From assembly GCF_002434265.1 (NCBI RefSeq), contig NZ_DJJS01000004.1, forward strand, positions 62,001-126,000: a stretch of DNA of 64,000 bases, in the 5' to 3' direction. The notes beneath the pieces are model-generated. The model saw only the letters and a list, made by a program, of their open reading frames with translations. It searched no databases and was not told where the DNA came from. Position numbers and translations under genes: made by a program. Positions 16,876 to 25,541 of this stretch are shown here, piece by piece. The stretch is from Pseudomonas sp. UBA6562. GTDB lineage: Bacteria; Pseudomonadota; Gammaproteobacteria; Pseudomonadales; Pseudomonadaceae. Numbering within the stretch: position 1 is the first letter of the stretch; each line of letters starts with the position of its first letter.

Positions 16876-17454
16876 TCAGTCGATGTATTCGAACAGCTTG
16901 ACGATTTTCTGCACGCCGGACACGCCCTGGGTGACGTTGGTGGCCGCAGTGGCCTCGCCATTGGTCACCAGGCCCAGCAAGTAGACGATACCGTTTTCGG
17001 TGATCACCTTGATGCGCGAGCTAGGGACGTTGGTGTCAGCCAGCATCTGCGTCTTGATCTTGGTGGTGAGCCACGCATCGTTGTTGCGCGCCAGGATCGA
17101 AGAGGGCTGCATCACCTGCAGCTCGTTATGCACGCGCTTGACCCGTTGCACCTGGCTGGCGGTCTGCTCGGCCAGGGCCTTGAGGTCGGCGCGTGGGGTC
17201 TGTCCGGCCAGCAGGACCACGCCGTTGTAGCTGCTGACGACGATGTGCGAGCCCTTGTCGAGGTCTGGGCTGGCTTTGCCGACGTTCACCGAAACCTTGG
17301 TTTCGATCAGCGAGTCGTCGATCTTGCTGCCGATGGTTCGCGTGCCGCGGTCGTCGTCGATGGGGGAGTTGCGTGCCGACGACACGATGGAACTGCAGCC
17401 TGAAATACCCAGGCACAGGGTAAAGGCCATGAGGCCTAGACGCTTGGAAATCAT
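16876..17454 (-). CDS. dolP: BON-domain outer-membrane lipoprotein DolP (YraP)
   Basis: 192 residues. The signal peptide ends in a lipobox (LCLGISGC), giving a lipid-anchored Cys near residue 20. Two BON domains follow: about residues 40-110 (IDDSLIETKVSVNV...GVVLLAGQTP) and 115-190 (LTTKIKTQML...GIVYLLGLVT). DolP binds anionic phospholipids and supports outer-membrane integrity and BAM function in Escherichia coli. The ATG overlaps the gmhA stop by four bases (ATGA), so translation is coupled. It is the last gene of the lpoA-yraN-gmhA-dolP group. Confidence 0.93.
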   Translation of the reverse strand: MISKRLGLMAFTLCLGISGCSSIVSSARNSPIDDDRGTRTIGSKIDDSLIETKVSVNVGKASPDLDKGSHIVVSSYNGVVLLAGQTPRADLKALAEQTASQVQRVKRVHNELQVMQPSSILARNNDAWLTTKIKTQMLADTNVPSSRIKVITENGIVYLLGLVTNGEATAATNVTQGVSGVQKIVKLFEYID

Positions 17455-18044
17455 TCTTCACTCCCGAACAGTTGGCTGTCGATCAGGTCGCACAGGCAAT
17501 GGATTGCCAGCAGATGGACTTCCTGGATGCGTGCGGTGACGTTGGACGGTACGCGGATTTCCACGTCCTCGGGAAGCAACAGCGAAGCCATGCCGCCGCC
17601 GTCGCGCCCGGTCAGGGCGACGACCACCATCTCGCGGTCGTGCGCGGCCTGGATCGCTTGGATCACGTTGGCCGAGTTACCGCTGGTGGAGATAGCCAGC
17701 AGGATATCGCCGGGTTGCCCCAGGGCGCGGATCTGCTTGGAAAAGATTTCGTTGTAGCTGTAGTCGTTGGCGATGGAGGTGATCGTCGAGCTGTCGGTGG
17801 TCAGCGCAATGGCGGGCAGGCTCGGACGTTCACGCTCGAAGCGGTTGAGCAGTTCGGACGAAAAATGTTGGGCGTCGCCGGCCGAGCCGCCGTTGCCGCA
17901 GGCGAGCATCTTGCCCTCGTTGAGCAGGGCATTGACCATGACCAGGCTGGCATACTCGATATGCGGTGCCAGGACTTCCATAGCCTGTTGCTTGGTGTCG
18001 ATGCTGGCTTGAAAGAGCCGGCAGATACGAGATTGCATGTCCAT
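17451..18044 (-). CDS. gmhA: Phosphoheptose isomerase GmhA / DiaA-type SIS protein
   Basis: 197 residues with one SIS domain: the phosphate-binding CGNGGSAGDAQHF (about residue 51) and AISTSGNSANV motifs are intact. The P. aeruginosa homolog in this position is annotated as sedoheptulose-7-phosphate isomerase, the first step of ADP-heptose synthesis for LPS core. In enterobacteria the gene beside yraN and dolP is diaA, a DnaA-binding initiation factor of the same fold. Sequence recall favours GmhA; a DiaA-like role cannot be excluded. It is followed by dolP with a four-base overlap. Confidence 0.88.
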   Translation of the reverse strand: MDMQSRICRLFQASIDTKQQAMEVLAPHIEYASLVMVNALLNEGKMLACGNGGSAGDAQHFSSELLNRFERERPSLPAIALTTDSSTITSIANDYSYNEIFSKQIRALGQPGDILLAISTSGNSANVIQAIQAAHDREMVVVALTGRDGGGMASLLLPEDVEIRVPSNVTARIQEVHLLAIHCLCDLIDSQLFGSEE

Positions 18045-18132
18045 CGGGTGTGACCTTAAAAGGGGCGGTGGCCGGCGCGCGGCGCAACTAGGTACTGCCC
18101 GCGAAACATAGAGCTGAATAAGCGAATCGGGT

Positions 18133-18504
18133 TCAGCAGTCGAAGGCGTTTTTCACCCATTGCAGCGGCTGACCGGCATGGCCGCTGCCTTGCATCGCGA
18201 CGACATCGAAGCGGCAAGGGTAGGTGGCCCAACAGGATTCTTGTTGCAGAAACAGATTTGCCGCCAATGCCAGCTTTCGCTGCTTGCGCGCGTCGATGCT
18301 GGCGAGGGCACCGCCATGGCTGGCATGCAACCGATAGCGGACTTCGACGAATACTACTGTATCGGCGTCGAGCATGACCAGATCAAGCTCACCGCCGCGA
18401 CACCGCCAGTTGCGCGTTACCAGCTGCAAACCTTGCCCCTGCAGCCAGTGCAGGGCGTGATCTTCGGCGGCAAAGCCTGCGCTAACAGGCGGTGTCCTAT
18501 CCAT
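18133..18504 (-). CDS. yraN: YraN family endonuclease-like protein (UPF0102)
   Basis: 123 residues from the ATG at 18504, which overlaps the lpoA stop (TGATG); an upstream in-frame start inside lpoA is unlikely. The restriction-endonuclease-like core is visible: GELDLVMLDADTVVFVEVRYR gives the Glu/Asp-(x)n-Glu-x-Lys-type site, here E-V-R, and the conserved RNWRCRGGELDL. The biochemical role is unsettled. The position between lpoA and gmhA is conserved in gammaproteobacteria. Confidence 0.9.
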   Translation of the reverse strand: MDRTPPVSAGFAAEDHALHWLQGQGLQLVTRNWRCRGGELDLVMLDADTVVFVEVRYRLHASHGGALASIDARKQRKLALAANLFLQQESCWATYPCRFDVVAMQGSGHAGQPLQWVKNAFDC

Positions 18505-20318
18505 CAGCGTGGCGTGTCGGGCAAGCGCTTGACTTGGCCACCGGCGAACTCCGCCCATGGCAACTGGCGCTCGATGCGCTGGTTGTCGTTGACGCTCAGG
18601 CTACCCGACAGGCCCTGGATGCGGTTGTCCGGCAAGGCCTTGAGTTGGCCCAGGCGAGGCGCCAGCGCATAGGCGTCCACACCCATGGCGTACAGACGAC
18701 CGAGGCTGCCTGCGGCTTGTGGCCACTGCTGCACGACCTGTTGGCGCAGCGCGTTGCTGGTGTCGAGCAGCCAGGGCGTTTCGCAGAAGCGCACGCCGGT
18801 CAGGTCGTTGTACTGGTTGACGTCACCGCTGGCGCTGTAGAGGTTCGAGGTGGCGTAGACCGGGATGTCGCCTGCGTACTGGAAGTTCAGGGTGGGCTTG
18901 ATCTGCTGGGCTTGTTGCGGCGTGGCGGCCAGGAAGATGAAGTCGATGTCCTGGCGGCGCGAAGGCTGCGCGGCCACGTCACCGCCGACGGCCTTCTGCA
19001 GGTTCTGCGCACGGCCTTCGCTCTGGCGCAGTTGCAGCAGTTGAGCGATCTGCCCGGCCAATTCCACCGGTTGGCCGATGCGTTGGGCTGCCAGCAGTGT
19101 GCCGCCGTTGCTTTCCCAGTCCTGGCGGAAGGCCGCCAGAACACGGTCGCCCCATTCTCCGGTAGGGACCATGGCCACTGCGCGGGTCAGGCCGTCGGCG
19201 TGGGCACGGCGGGAGACTTCGCGCGCTTCGTCTTCGGCGGCCAGGCCGAACTGGAACAGTTGGGCGGGCGCTTTTTGACCGGCTTCGGCGTAGTTCAGGG
19301 CAAGGGTGGTGATCGGCAGGCTAGGGTAGGCGGCCATCTGCTTGACCAGGGGCTTTTCCAGCGGGCCGACCACCAGTTGTGCTCCGGCGGCTTGGGCTTG
19401 GCGGTAGAAGTCGTCGAGCGAGCTTAGACGCGAGCTGTCGAACACCTGGATCTCGGGTGCCTGCTGGCCGCTCTGTCGGGCCTGGGCTTGAGCTGCCATG
19501 AAGCCATCGCGCAGCGCTTTGGCTACGTTCGCCAATGGGCCTTCCTGGGGCAACAGCAGGGCGATCTTGGTCAGCGGTTGACTGGCTAGCTCCTTGAGCT
19601 TGAGCAGAGGCGTCGGCAGTTGTACGGCCGCCGGATGCTCGGGGTGCTGCTGGCGCCAGGATTCGATCGCGGCTTGCTGCTGCTCGAGGGTGCCGGCGGT
19701 TTTCACCGCCAGGGCCAGGCTGGTCCAGCCCGAGACCGTGGCGTTGGCGGCAGGTTGCAGCTGCTCGGCCGGCAGCGATGCGACCAGGTTCCAAATCGCG
19801 TCACGGTTGGCGTCGGCAGCCTGATCCTTGAGCAGTGGCGCCAGCAGCACACGCTGCTCGACGGCGGCAAGCGTTTGACCGTCTGCTTCGAATGCTGCGG
19901 CATGCACGCTGTAAGTGCGCACTTGCTGGGCCTGTGGCAATTCGCCCAAGTGTTGCAGGCTCGGATGAGCAAGCGCCTGGACCGCAGCTTTGGGTTGGTT
20001 GCGGCTCATCGCCAGTTCCGCTGCCAGGGTGCTGGCAAAAATCTGCTGGGCCGGTTTGAGCGAGTCCAGCGGCACCTGCGCCAGGATGCTTGCGGCGCGT
20101 GGATAGTCCTTCTGTTGATAGGCCAGGTCCGCAGCGCTCAGGCGCAGCAAGGCGGTATCCTTGGCAGACTTGCTGGCGCTGGCCTTGTCGAGCAACTGTT
20201 CGATGCTGGCATCCGGCGTGCGCGGTAATTCGCCCAGGTTGGATGAGGGCGAGCTGACGCAGGCTGCGAGCAGGGCAGCGAGGCATAAGGCTGAAAGCAG
20301 CCGCAGGCAAGCGATCAT
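18504..20318 (-). CDS. lpoA: Penicillin-binding protein activator LpoA
   Basis: 604 residues. The lipobox LAAC near residue 20 makes it an outer-membrane lipoprotein. The N-terminal part is a helical TPR-like domain (AQVPLDSLKPAQQIFASTL...), and the C-terminal part, from about residue 255, is a periplasmic-binding-protein fold (IALLLPQEGPLANVAKALRDGF, QLVVGPLEKPLVKQM, DFIFLAATPQQAQQI). LpoA activates the bifunctional peptidoglycan synthase PBP1a from the outer membrane. It heads the minus-strand group with yraN directly coupled, and is divergent from rsmI, 179 bp away. Confidence 0.93.
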   Translation of the reverse strand: MIACLRLLSALCLAALLAACVSSPSSNLGELPRTPDASIEQLLDKASASKSAKDTALLRLSAADLAYQQKDYPRAASILAQVPLDSLKPAQQIFASTLAAELAMSRNQPKAAVQALAHPSLQHLGELPQAQQVRTYSVHAAAFEADGQTLAAVEQRVLLAPLLKDQAADANRDAIWNLVASLPAEQLQPAANATVSGWTSLALAVKTAGTLEQQQAAIESWRQQHPEHPAAVQLPTPLLKLKELASQPLTKIALLLPQEGPLANVAKALRDGFMAAQAQARQSGQQAPEIQVFDSSRLSSLDDFYRQAQAAGAQLVVGPLEKPLVKQMAAYPSLPITTLALNYAEAGQKAPAQLFQFGLAAEDEAREVSRRAHADGLTRAVAMVPTGEWGDRVLAAFRQDWESNGGTLLAAQRIGQPVELAGQIAQLLQLRQSEGRAQNLQKAVGGDVAAQPSRRQDIDFIFLAATPQQAQQIKPTLNFQYAGDIPVYATSNLYSASGDVNQYNDLTGVRFCETPWLLDTSNALRQQVVQQWPQAAGSLGRLYAMGVDAYALAPRLGQLKALPDNRIQGLSGSLSVNDNQRIERQLPWAEFAGGQVKRLPDTPR

Positions 20319-20497
20319 GGAAGGATCCTGTTACATGGTCTAGGTGGGCGGCAATTGTACCCAAGCGGTGGCCGGGGCGCGATGTCGCATAGGTGCACGC
20401 ATCAATATAGGCGGCGTGTCAGAGGATGTAGACCAACTTCGTTGCGTATGATTGCGGGCGCTCGCGTTACAATGGCGGTTTTGTTCCAGACGAGTGG

Positions 20498-21382
20498 GTG
20501 AGTGCAGTGACCGATGCGGCAGAGGCGAAGAAATCCAAGGTAGGCACGCTGTACGTGGTCGCCACGCCCATAGGCAATCTCGACGACATGAGCGCGCGCG
20601 CCTTGAAGGTACTGGCCGATGTCGCGCTCATCGCTGCCGAAGACACCCGCCATTCCATCCGCCTGATGCAGCACTTCGGGATCGGCACACCCTTGGCGGC
20701 CTGTCATGAGCACAACGAGCGCAACGAAGGCGGGCGCTTTCTCGAGCGTCTATTGGCGGGCGACGATGTGGCCTTGGTGTCCGATGCCGGCACGCCACTG
20801 ATCTCCGATCCGGGTTACCACCTGGTGCGCCAAGTACGTGCGGCAGGTCTTCCCGTCGTACCGGTGCCGGGCGCTTGCGCGCTGATCGCCGCGTTGTCCG
20901 CCGCCGGGCTGCCTTCGGACCGTTTCATTTTCGAAGGTTTCCTGCCGGCCAAGGCGGCAGGCCGGCGCACGCGTCTGGAGCACGTCAAGGAAGAGCCGCG
21001 CACTTTGATCTTCTATGAGGCCCCGCACCGTATTCTCGAATGCCTGGAAGACATGCAGGCGATCTTCGGCGACGAGCGGCCTGCGGTACTGGCGCGCGAG
21101 ATCAGCAAAACCTTCGAAACCATCCGCAGCTTGCCGTTGGGCGAATTGCGGGCGTTCGTCGCGGGCGATTCCAACCAGCAGCGCGGGGAATGCGTGGTAT
21201 TGGTCGGCGGCTGGAGCGCGCCGGAGGAAGGCGAGTTGGTCGACAAGCAAGCGCAGCGGGTGCTGGGTCTGTTGCTCGCCGAAATGCCGCTTAAGAAAGC
21301 AGCGGCGCTGGCGGCCGAAATTACCGGCGTGCGCAAGAACGTGCTGTATCAATTTGCCCTGTCGTTGCAGAAAGGCCAGTAG
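20498..21382 (+). CDS. rsmI: 16S rRNA (cytidine-1402-2'-O)-methyltransferase RsmI
   Basis: 294 residues from GTG at 20498; a second GTG at 20507 is equally possible because neither has a clean ribosome binding site. It is a tetrapyrrole-methylase-fold enzyme: GTLYVVATPIGNLDDMS at the start, AEDTRHSIRLMQHFGI, SDAGTPLISDPGYHLV and the PVVPVPGACALIAALSAAG block. It methylates the ribose of C1402 in the P-site region of 16S rRNA. It is divergent from lpoA, the usual arrangement, and is followed by rnpB 63 bp downstream. Confidence 0.95.
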   Translation: MSAVTDAAEAKKSKVGTLYVVATPIGNLDDMSARALKVLADVALIAAEDTRHSIRLMQHFGIGTPLAACHEHNERNEGGRFLERLLAGDDVALVSDAGTPLISDPGYHLVRQVRAAGLPVVPVPGACALIAALSAAGLPSDRFIFEGFLPAKAAGRRTRLEHVKEEPRTLIFYEAPHRILECLEDMQAIFGDERPAVLAREISKTFETIRSLPLGELRAFVAGDSNQQRGECVVLVGGWSAPEEGELVDKQAQRVLGLLLAEMPLKKAAALAAEITGVRKNVLYQFALSLQKGQ

Positions 21383-21445
21383 CGGCAAATCAACATCGAG
21401 CACGATGTCGCTTGTGATGAAAGCGCTCTGCCGTTACCCTTGGCG

Positions 21446-21813
21446 GCGGAGAGTCGGTTGGACAGTCGCTGCCTTCTTTTGTTCCGCAAAAGAGGGGGGA
21501 GGAAAGTCCGGGCTTCATAGGGCAGAGTGCCAGGTAACGCCTGGGAGGCGCGAGCCTACGGAAAGTGCCACAGAAAATAACCGCCTACGTACTTCGGTAC
21601 CGGTAAGGGTGAAAAGGTGCGGTAAGAGCGCACCGCACGGCTGGCAACAGTTCGTGGCTAGGTAAACCCCACTCGAAGCAAGACCAAATAGGGTTCCTTA
21701 TGGCGTGGCCCGCGTCGGAACCGGGTAGGTTGCTAAAGGCGTCCAGTGATGGCCGTCGTAGAGGAATGACTGTCCTCGACAGAACCCGGCTTACAGACCG
21801 ACTCTCCGCCTCT
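21446..21813 (+). ncRNA. rnpB: RNase P RNA (catalytic subunit, class A)
   Basis: About 368 nt. The P1 helix is closed by GGCGGAGAGTCGG (21446-21458) and its complement CCGACTCTCCGCC (21798-21810). Conserved elements are in order: GGACAGTCGCTG, the GAGGAAAGTCCGGGCT core, the GCAGAGTGCCAGGTAACGCC segment, GGTGAAAAGGTGCGGTAAGAGCGCACCG, AAACCCCACTCGAAGCAAGACC and the 3' ACAGAACCCGGCTTACAG core. The ribozyme cuts the 5' leader from pre-tRNAs with the RnpA protein. The position between rsmI and mraZ is typical for Pseudomonas. Exact ends are approximate. Confidence 0.97.
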
Positions 21814-22013
21814 TTTCCCTGCCATCGACCGACGGCAGAGTGCGCATCGGTAATGCCGAAAAAATCTTAATCTTCATAAAACACTTTAACTCGACGAGCT
21901 ATCTGCTTGAGTTGAACGGGTTTTTGCCGCGCCCAGGCACCTCGGATTGTTTTTCCCTCTTCCTTTTGTACGCTAAATCGCCTTGCTCTAAGGGTTTTCC
22001 GTATGAACGCGCC

Positions 22014-22043
22014 TTGACGGTGCGGCGGGCGGATTCCTATAGT
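22014..22043 (+). promoter_or_regulatory. Sigma-70 promoter of the dcw cluster (PmraZ)
   Basis: TTGACG (22014-22019) and TATAGT (22038-22043) are separated by 18 bp, each matching the consensus in five of six positions. A start near 22050 would place the MraZ boxes at the very beginning of the transcript, about 70 bp before mraZ. The rest of the 305 bp between rnpB and mraZ (21814-22118) holds no gene I can support. Confidence 0.75.
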
Positions 22044-22051
22044 GTGCGCAA

Positions 22052-22076
22052 GTGGCGAAAAGTGGGGGGAAGTGGG
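22052..22076 (+). promoter_or_regulatory. MraZ operator: three GTGGS repeats with 10-bp period
   Basis: GTGGC (22052-22056), GTGGG (22062-22066) and GTGGG (22072-22076) repeat exactly every 10 bp, on one face of the helix. MraZ is known to bind TGGGN direct repeats of this type upstream of its own gene. The position just after the -10 box fits repression of the dcw promoter. Confidence 0.8.
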
Positions 22077-22118
22077 TTTTTTGCCATCATCTAGCCAAGA
22101 ATCAGAGGATTCTCACTC

Positions 22119-22574
22119 GTGTTTCGCGGAGCCAATGCCGTTAGCCTCGATGCCAAAGGCAGGCTCGCTATGCCGAGTCGGTACCGTGACGAGTTGAATT
22201 CGCGAAGTGACGGCCAACTGATCATCACCATCGACGCCGCCGATCCCTGCTTGTGCGTTTATCCCCTCGATGAATGGGAACAGATAGAAACCAAATTGCG
22301 CGCCTTACCTTCGTTGCGTGAAGAGAACCGCCGCCTTCAGCGTTTGCTGATCGGCAATGCGGTCGATCTGGAACTCGACGGCAGTGGGCGCTTTCTAGTG
22401 CCACCGCGTTTGCGCGAATACGCCCGGCTCGACAAGAAGACGATGCTGGTGGGGCAACTGAACAAATTCCAGTTGTGGGACGAACAAGCCTGGAACGACG
22501 TTTCAGCGGCCGATCTCGCAGCTATTCAACAACCTGGCGCCATGCCCGACGATTTGCGTGACCTGATCCTGTGA
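22119..22574 (+). CDS. mraZ: Transcriptional regulator MraZ
   Basis: 151 residues from GTG at 22119, preceded by AGAGGA about 10 bp upstream; the encoded start FRGANAVSLDAKGRLAMPSRYRD is canonical. It contains two AbrB-like MraZ half-domains (KGRLAMPSRYRDEL and GSGRFLVPPRLREYA) that assemble into a ring binding the repeats at 22052-22076. It is the first gene of the dcw cluster and in Escherichia coli represses the cluster. Its stop overlaps the rsmH GTG start by four bases. Confidence 0.96.
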   Translation: MFRGANAVSLDAKGRLAMPSRYRDELNSRSDGQLIITIDAADPCLCVYPLDEWEQIETKLRALPSLREENRRLQRLLIGNAVDLELDGSGRFLVPPRLREYARLDKKTMLVGQLNKFQLWDEQAWNDVSAADLAAIQQPGAMPDDLRDLIL

Positions 22575-23518
22575 CTAAAGAAAGCGGCTTCAACCACATC
22601 ACCGTGCTGCTCGACGAAGCGGTCGAAGCATTGGACCTGCGCGACGACGGTTGCTATGTAGATGGCACTTTCGGCCGGGGTGGGCATAGCCGTTTGCTGC
22701 TCAGCAGGCTCGGACCGCAGGGGCGTCTACTCGGCTTCGACAAAGACCCTCAGGCAATTGCCACAGGACAAGCGCTGGCGGCCGAAGATGGCCGCTTCGT
22801 CATTGTGCAGCGCAGCTTTGCCGAGATGGCCGATGAAGTCGCCACCCAGGGCCTGGAAGGCAAGGTTGCCGGCGTGCTTCTGGACCTGGGCGTATCCTCG
22901 CCGCAGCTCGACGACCCGGCGCGCGGCTTCAGCTTCCTCAACGACGGCCCGCTGGACATGCGCATGAATCCCGACCAGGGCATGAGCGCCGCCCAGTTCA
23001 TCGCCCAGGCCGCGGAAGAAGAAATCGCCCGCGTGTTCAAGGAATACGGCGAAGAGCGTTTCGCGCGCCGCATGGCCAGAGCCGTCGTGCAACGTCGCGA
23101 AGAACAGCCGTTCACCCGCACCGCAGACCTGGCCGAAGTGCTCAAGGTCGCCAACCCCGCCTGGGAGAAGGGCAAGAACCCCGCCACCCGGGCGTTCCAG
23201 GGGTTGCGCATCCACGTCAACAACGAGCTGGGCGACCTCGAAACCGGGCTGCAAGCCGCTTTCGATGCGCTGCAAGTCGGTGGACGCCTTGTGGTGATCA
23301 GCTTCCACTCGCTCGAAGACCGCATCGTCAAACTCTTCATGCGCAAGCTGGCCAAAGGCGAGGCGGACAACCTGCCGCGCAACCTGCCGGTGCAGCACAA
23401 GGTCTTCGAACCGCGCGTGCGGCTGATCGGTAAAGCGCAGTTCGCCTCCGAAACCGAACTCAAGGCCAATCCGCGTTCGCGCAGTGCCGTGATGCGCGTG
23501 GCGGAGAAGTTGCGGTGA
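22571..23518 (+). CDS. rsmH: 16S rRNA (cytosine-1402-N4)-methyltransferase RsmH
   Basis: 315 residues from GTG at 22571, overlapping mraZ by four bases. SAM-binding motif YVDGTFGRGGHSRLLLS is near residue 33, with further RsmH blocks LLDLGVSSPQLDDPARGFSF, ATRAFQGLRIHVNNEL and FHSLEDRIVKLFM. It methylates N4 of C1402 in 16S rRNA, the same nucleotide modified by RsmI, whose gene lies 1.2 kb upstream. It was formerly called MraW. It is followed by ftsL with a four-base overlap. Confidence 0.97.
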   Translation: MTKESGFNHITVLLDEAVEALDLRDDGCYVDGTFGRGGHSRLLLSRLGPQGRLLGFDKDPQAIATGQALAAEDGRFVIVQRSFAEMADEVATQGLEGKVAGVLLDLGVSSPQLDDPARGFSFLNDGPLDMRMNPDQGMSAAQFIAQAAEEEIARVFKEYGEERFARRMARAVVQRREEQPFTRTADLAEVLKVANPAWEKGKNPATRAFQGLRIHVNNELGDLETGLQAAFDALQVGGRLVVISFHSLEDRIVKLFMRKLAKGEADNLPRNLPVQHKVFEPRVRLIGKAQFASETELKANPRSRSAVMRVAEKLR

Positions 23519-23808
23519 GCAAGCTTTTCGCCAAACCGCTGCCTGGCGGCAGTTTCTTCATGCTCTTGCTGTTCATCGGCGTGCTGGTCTCGGCCATCGC
23601 AGTGTCTTACAGCGCGCATTGGAACCGCCAGCTGCTCAACACGCTGTACGGCGAGCTCAACGACCGCGACAAGGCCCAGGCCGAGTGGGGGCGCCTGATT
23701 CTCGAGCAAAGCACCTGGACCGCCCATAGCCGTATCGAGAACCTCGCCAGCGAGCAATTGAAGATGCGTGTGCCCGCCGCCGACGAAGTACGGATGATCG
23801 CGCCATGA
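23515..23808 (+). CDS. ftsL: Cell division protein FtsL
   Basis: 97 residues, bitopic. A short cytoplasmic tail is followed by one transmembrane helix (about residues 11-30, FFMLLLFIGVLVSAIAVSYS) and a periplasmic coiled coil (RQLLNTLYGELNDRDKAQAEWGR..., with WTAHSRIENLASEQLKM). FtsL joins FtsB and FtsQ in the subcomplex that activates FtsWI. It starts at GTG 23515, overlapping rsmH, and overlaps ftsI by four bases. Position, size and topology define it, as family sequence conservation is low. Confidence 0.94.
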   Translation: MSKLFAKPLPGGSFFMLLLFIGVLVSAIAVSYSAHWNRQLLNTLYGELNDRDKAQAEWGRLILEQSTWTAHSRIENLASEQLKMRVPAADEVRMIAP

Positions 23809-25541
23809 TGAAACTCGAAGGTGCGCTCTATCCCTGGCGTTTCCGCGTGGTGATCGCGCTGCTGGCCGTGATGGTGGGCGCCATCTGCTGGCGCATCATC
23901 GACCTGCAGGTCGTCGATCGCGACTTCCTCAAGGGCCAGGGCGATGCCCGTAGCCTGCGCCACATTCCCATTCCCGCGCACCGTGGTCTGATCACCGACC
24001 GCAACGGCGAGCCGCTGGCCGTCAGTACGCCGGTCACCACCTTGTGGGCCAATCCCAAGGAAATGCAGGTGGCCAAGGACCGCTGGCCGCAATTGGCCGC
24101 GGTGATGGGGCAGAACCCGCAGCAATTGATCGAGCGCCTCACCCAGCAGGCCAACAAGGAGTTCATCTACCTGGTCCGCGGCCTGACGCCCGAGCAGGGG
24201 CAGCAGGTGCTCGACCTCAAGGTGCCGGGCGTCTACGGCATGGAAGAGTTCCGCCGCTTCTATCCGGCAGGCGATGTGACCGCGCACATGGTCGGCTTCA
24301 CCGACCTCGACGACCACGGCCGTGAAGGCGTGGAACTGGCCTATGACGAATGGCTGGCCGGCGTGCCGGGCAAGCGCCAGGTCATCAAGGACCGCCGCGG
24401 CCGGCTGATCAAGGACGTGCAGGTGACCAAGAACGCCAAGGCCGGCAAGACCCTGGCCTTGTCCATCGACCTGCGTCTGCAATACCTGGCTACCCGCGAG
24501 CTGCGCAACGCCATCGCCGAACAGGAAGCCAAGGCCGGCAGCCTGGTGATCATGGACGTCAAGACTGGCGAAGTGCTGGCGATGGTCAACCAGCCCACCT
24601 ACAACCCCAACAACCGTCGCAGCATGTTCCCGTCGGCCATGCGCAACCGGGCGATCATCGACGTGTTCGAGCCAGGCTCCACGGTCAAGCCGCTGTCGAT
24701 GAGCGCGGCCCTGGAAAGCGGTCGCTGGAAGCCCACCGACAAGGTCGAGGTCTACCCCGGCAGCCTGCAGATCGGCCGCTACACCATCAAGGACGTGTCG
24801 CGCAGCGAAGGGCCGATCCTCGACCTGACCGGCATCCTGATCAACTCCAGTAACGTCGGCATGAGCAAGGTCGCCTTCGACATCGGTGGCGAAGCGATCT
24901 ACCGGGTCATGTCCCAGCTGGGCCTCGGTCAGTACACCGGCCTGGGCTTCCCGGGCGAGCGCGTCGGCAACCTGCCCAACCACCGCGAGTGGCGCAAGGC
25001 CGAAACCGCGACCCTGTCCTACGGCTATGGCCTGTCGGTAACGGCCCTGCAACTGGTGCACGCCTACGCGGCCCTGGCCAACGACGGCAAGATGGTGCCG
25101 CTGTCGATCCTCAAACTCGACAAGGAGCCCGAGGCCACCCAGGTGGTGCCCAAGGCCACCGCCGAGACCATCCAGGGCATGCTCCAGCAAGTGATCGAGG
25201 CGCCGCGCGGCGTCTACCGCGCTCAGGTGCCGTTCTATCACGTGGCCGGCAAGTCCGGGACCGCACGTAAGGCCACCGTCGGCTCCAAGGGCTACACCGA
25301 GAACGCCTACCGTTCCTTGTTCGCAGGCTTCGGTCCGATGAGCGACCCGCGTTACGCCATCGTCGTGGTCATCGACGAACCGAGCAAAGGCGGCTACTTC
25401 GGCGGCCTGGTCTCGGCGCCGGTGTTCAGCAAGGTCATGTCCGGCACGTTGCGCCTGCTGAACGTGCCGCCAGACAACTTGCCGCCACCGACCGATGCGC
25501 AGCAAGCCAGTTCAGTACCCGCCAAAGGAGGGCGTGGATAA
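23805..25541 (+). CDS. ftsI: Peptidoglycan D,D-transpeptidase FtsI (PBP3)
   Basis: 578 residues. It has a short cytoplasmic tail, one transmembrane anchor (about 15-35), a PBP dimerisation domain and the transpeptidase domain. The three active-site motifs are intact: STVK near residue 292 (FEPGSTVKPLS), SSN (INSSNVGMSK) near 348 and KSGT (AGKSGTARKA) near 483. This is the septal cross-linking enzyme and the main target of aztreonam and ceftazidime in Pseudomonas. It starts four bases inside ftsL and shares one base with the murE start (TAATG). Confidence 0.97.
   Translation: MMKLEGALYPWRFRVVIALLAVMVGAICWRIIDLQVVDRDFLKGQGDARSLRHIPIPAHRGLITDRNGEPLAVSTPVTTLWANPKEMQVAKDRWPQLAAVMGQNPQQLIERLTQQANKEFIYLVRGLTPEQGQQVLDLKVPGVYGMEEFRRFYPAGDVTAHMVGFTDLDDHGREGVELAYDEWLAGVPGKRQVIKDRRGRLIKDVQVTKNAKAGKTLALSIDLRLQYLATRELRNAIAEQEAKAGSLVIMDVKTGEVLAMVNQPTYNPNNRRSMFPSAMRNRAIIDVFEPGSTVKPLSMSAALESGRWKPTDKVEVYPGSLQIGRYTIKDVSRSEGPILDLTGILINSSNVGMSKVAFDIGGEAIYRVMSQLGLGQYTGLGFPGERVGNLPNHREWRKAETATLSYGYGLSVTALQLVHAYAALANDGKMVPLSILKLDKEPEATQVVPKATAETIQGMLQQVIEAPRGVYRAQVPFYHVAGKSGTARKATVGSKGYTENAYRSLFAGFGPMSDPRYAIVVVIDEPSKGGYFGGLVSAPVFSKVMSGTLRLLNVPPDNLPPPTDAQQASSVPAKGGRG

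Noticed and set aside
20442..20473. Sigma-70 promoter for rsmI (TTGCGT ... TACAAT)
   Set aside because: The spacer is 20 bp, too long to accept without data.
21840..22094. Open frame between rnpB and mraZ
   Set aside because: It spans the dcw promoter and MraZ boxes, and has no ribosome binding site or family resemblance.
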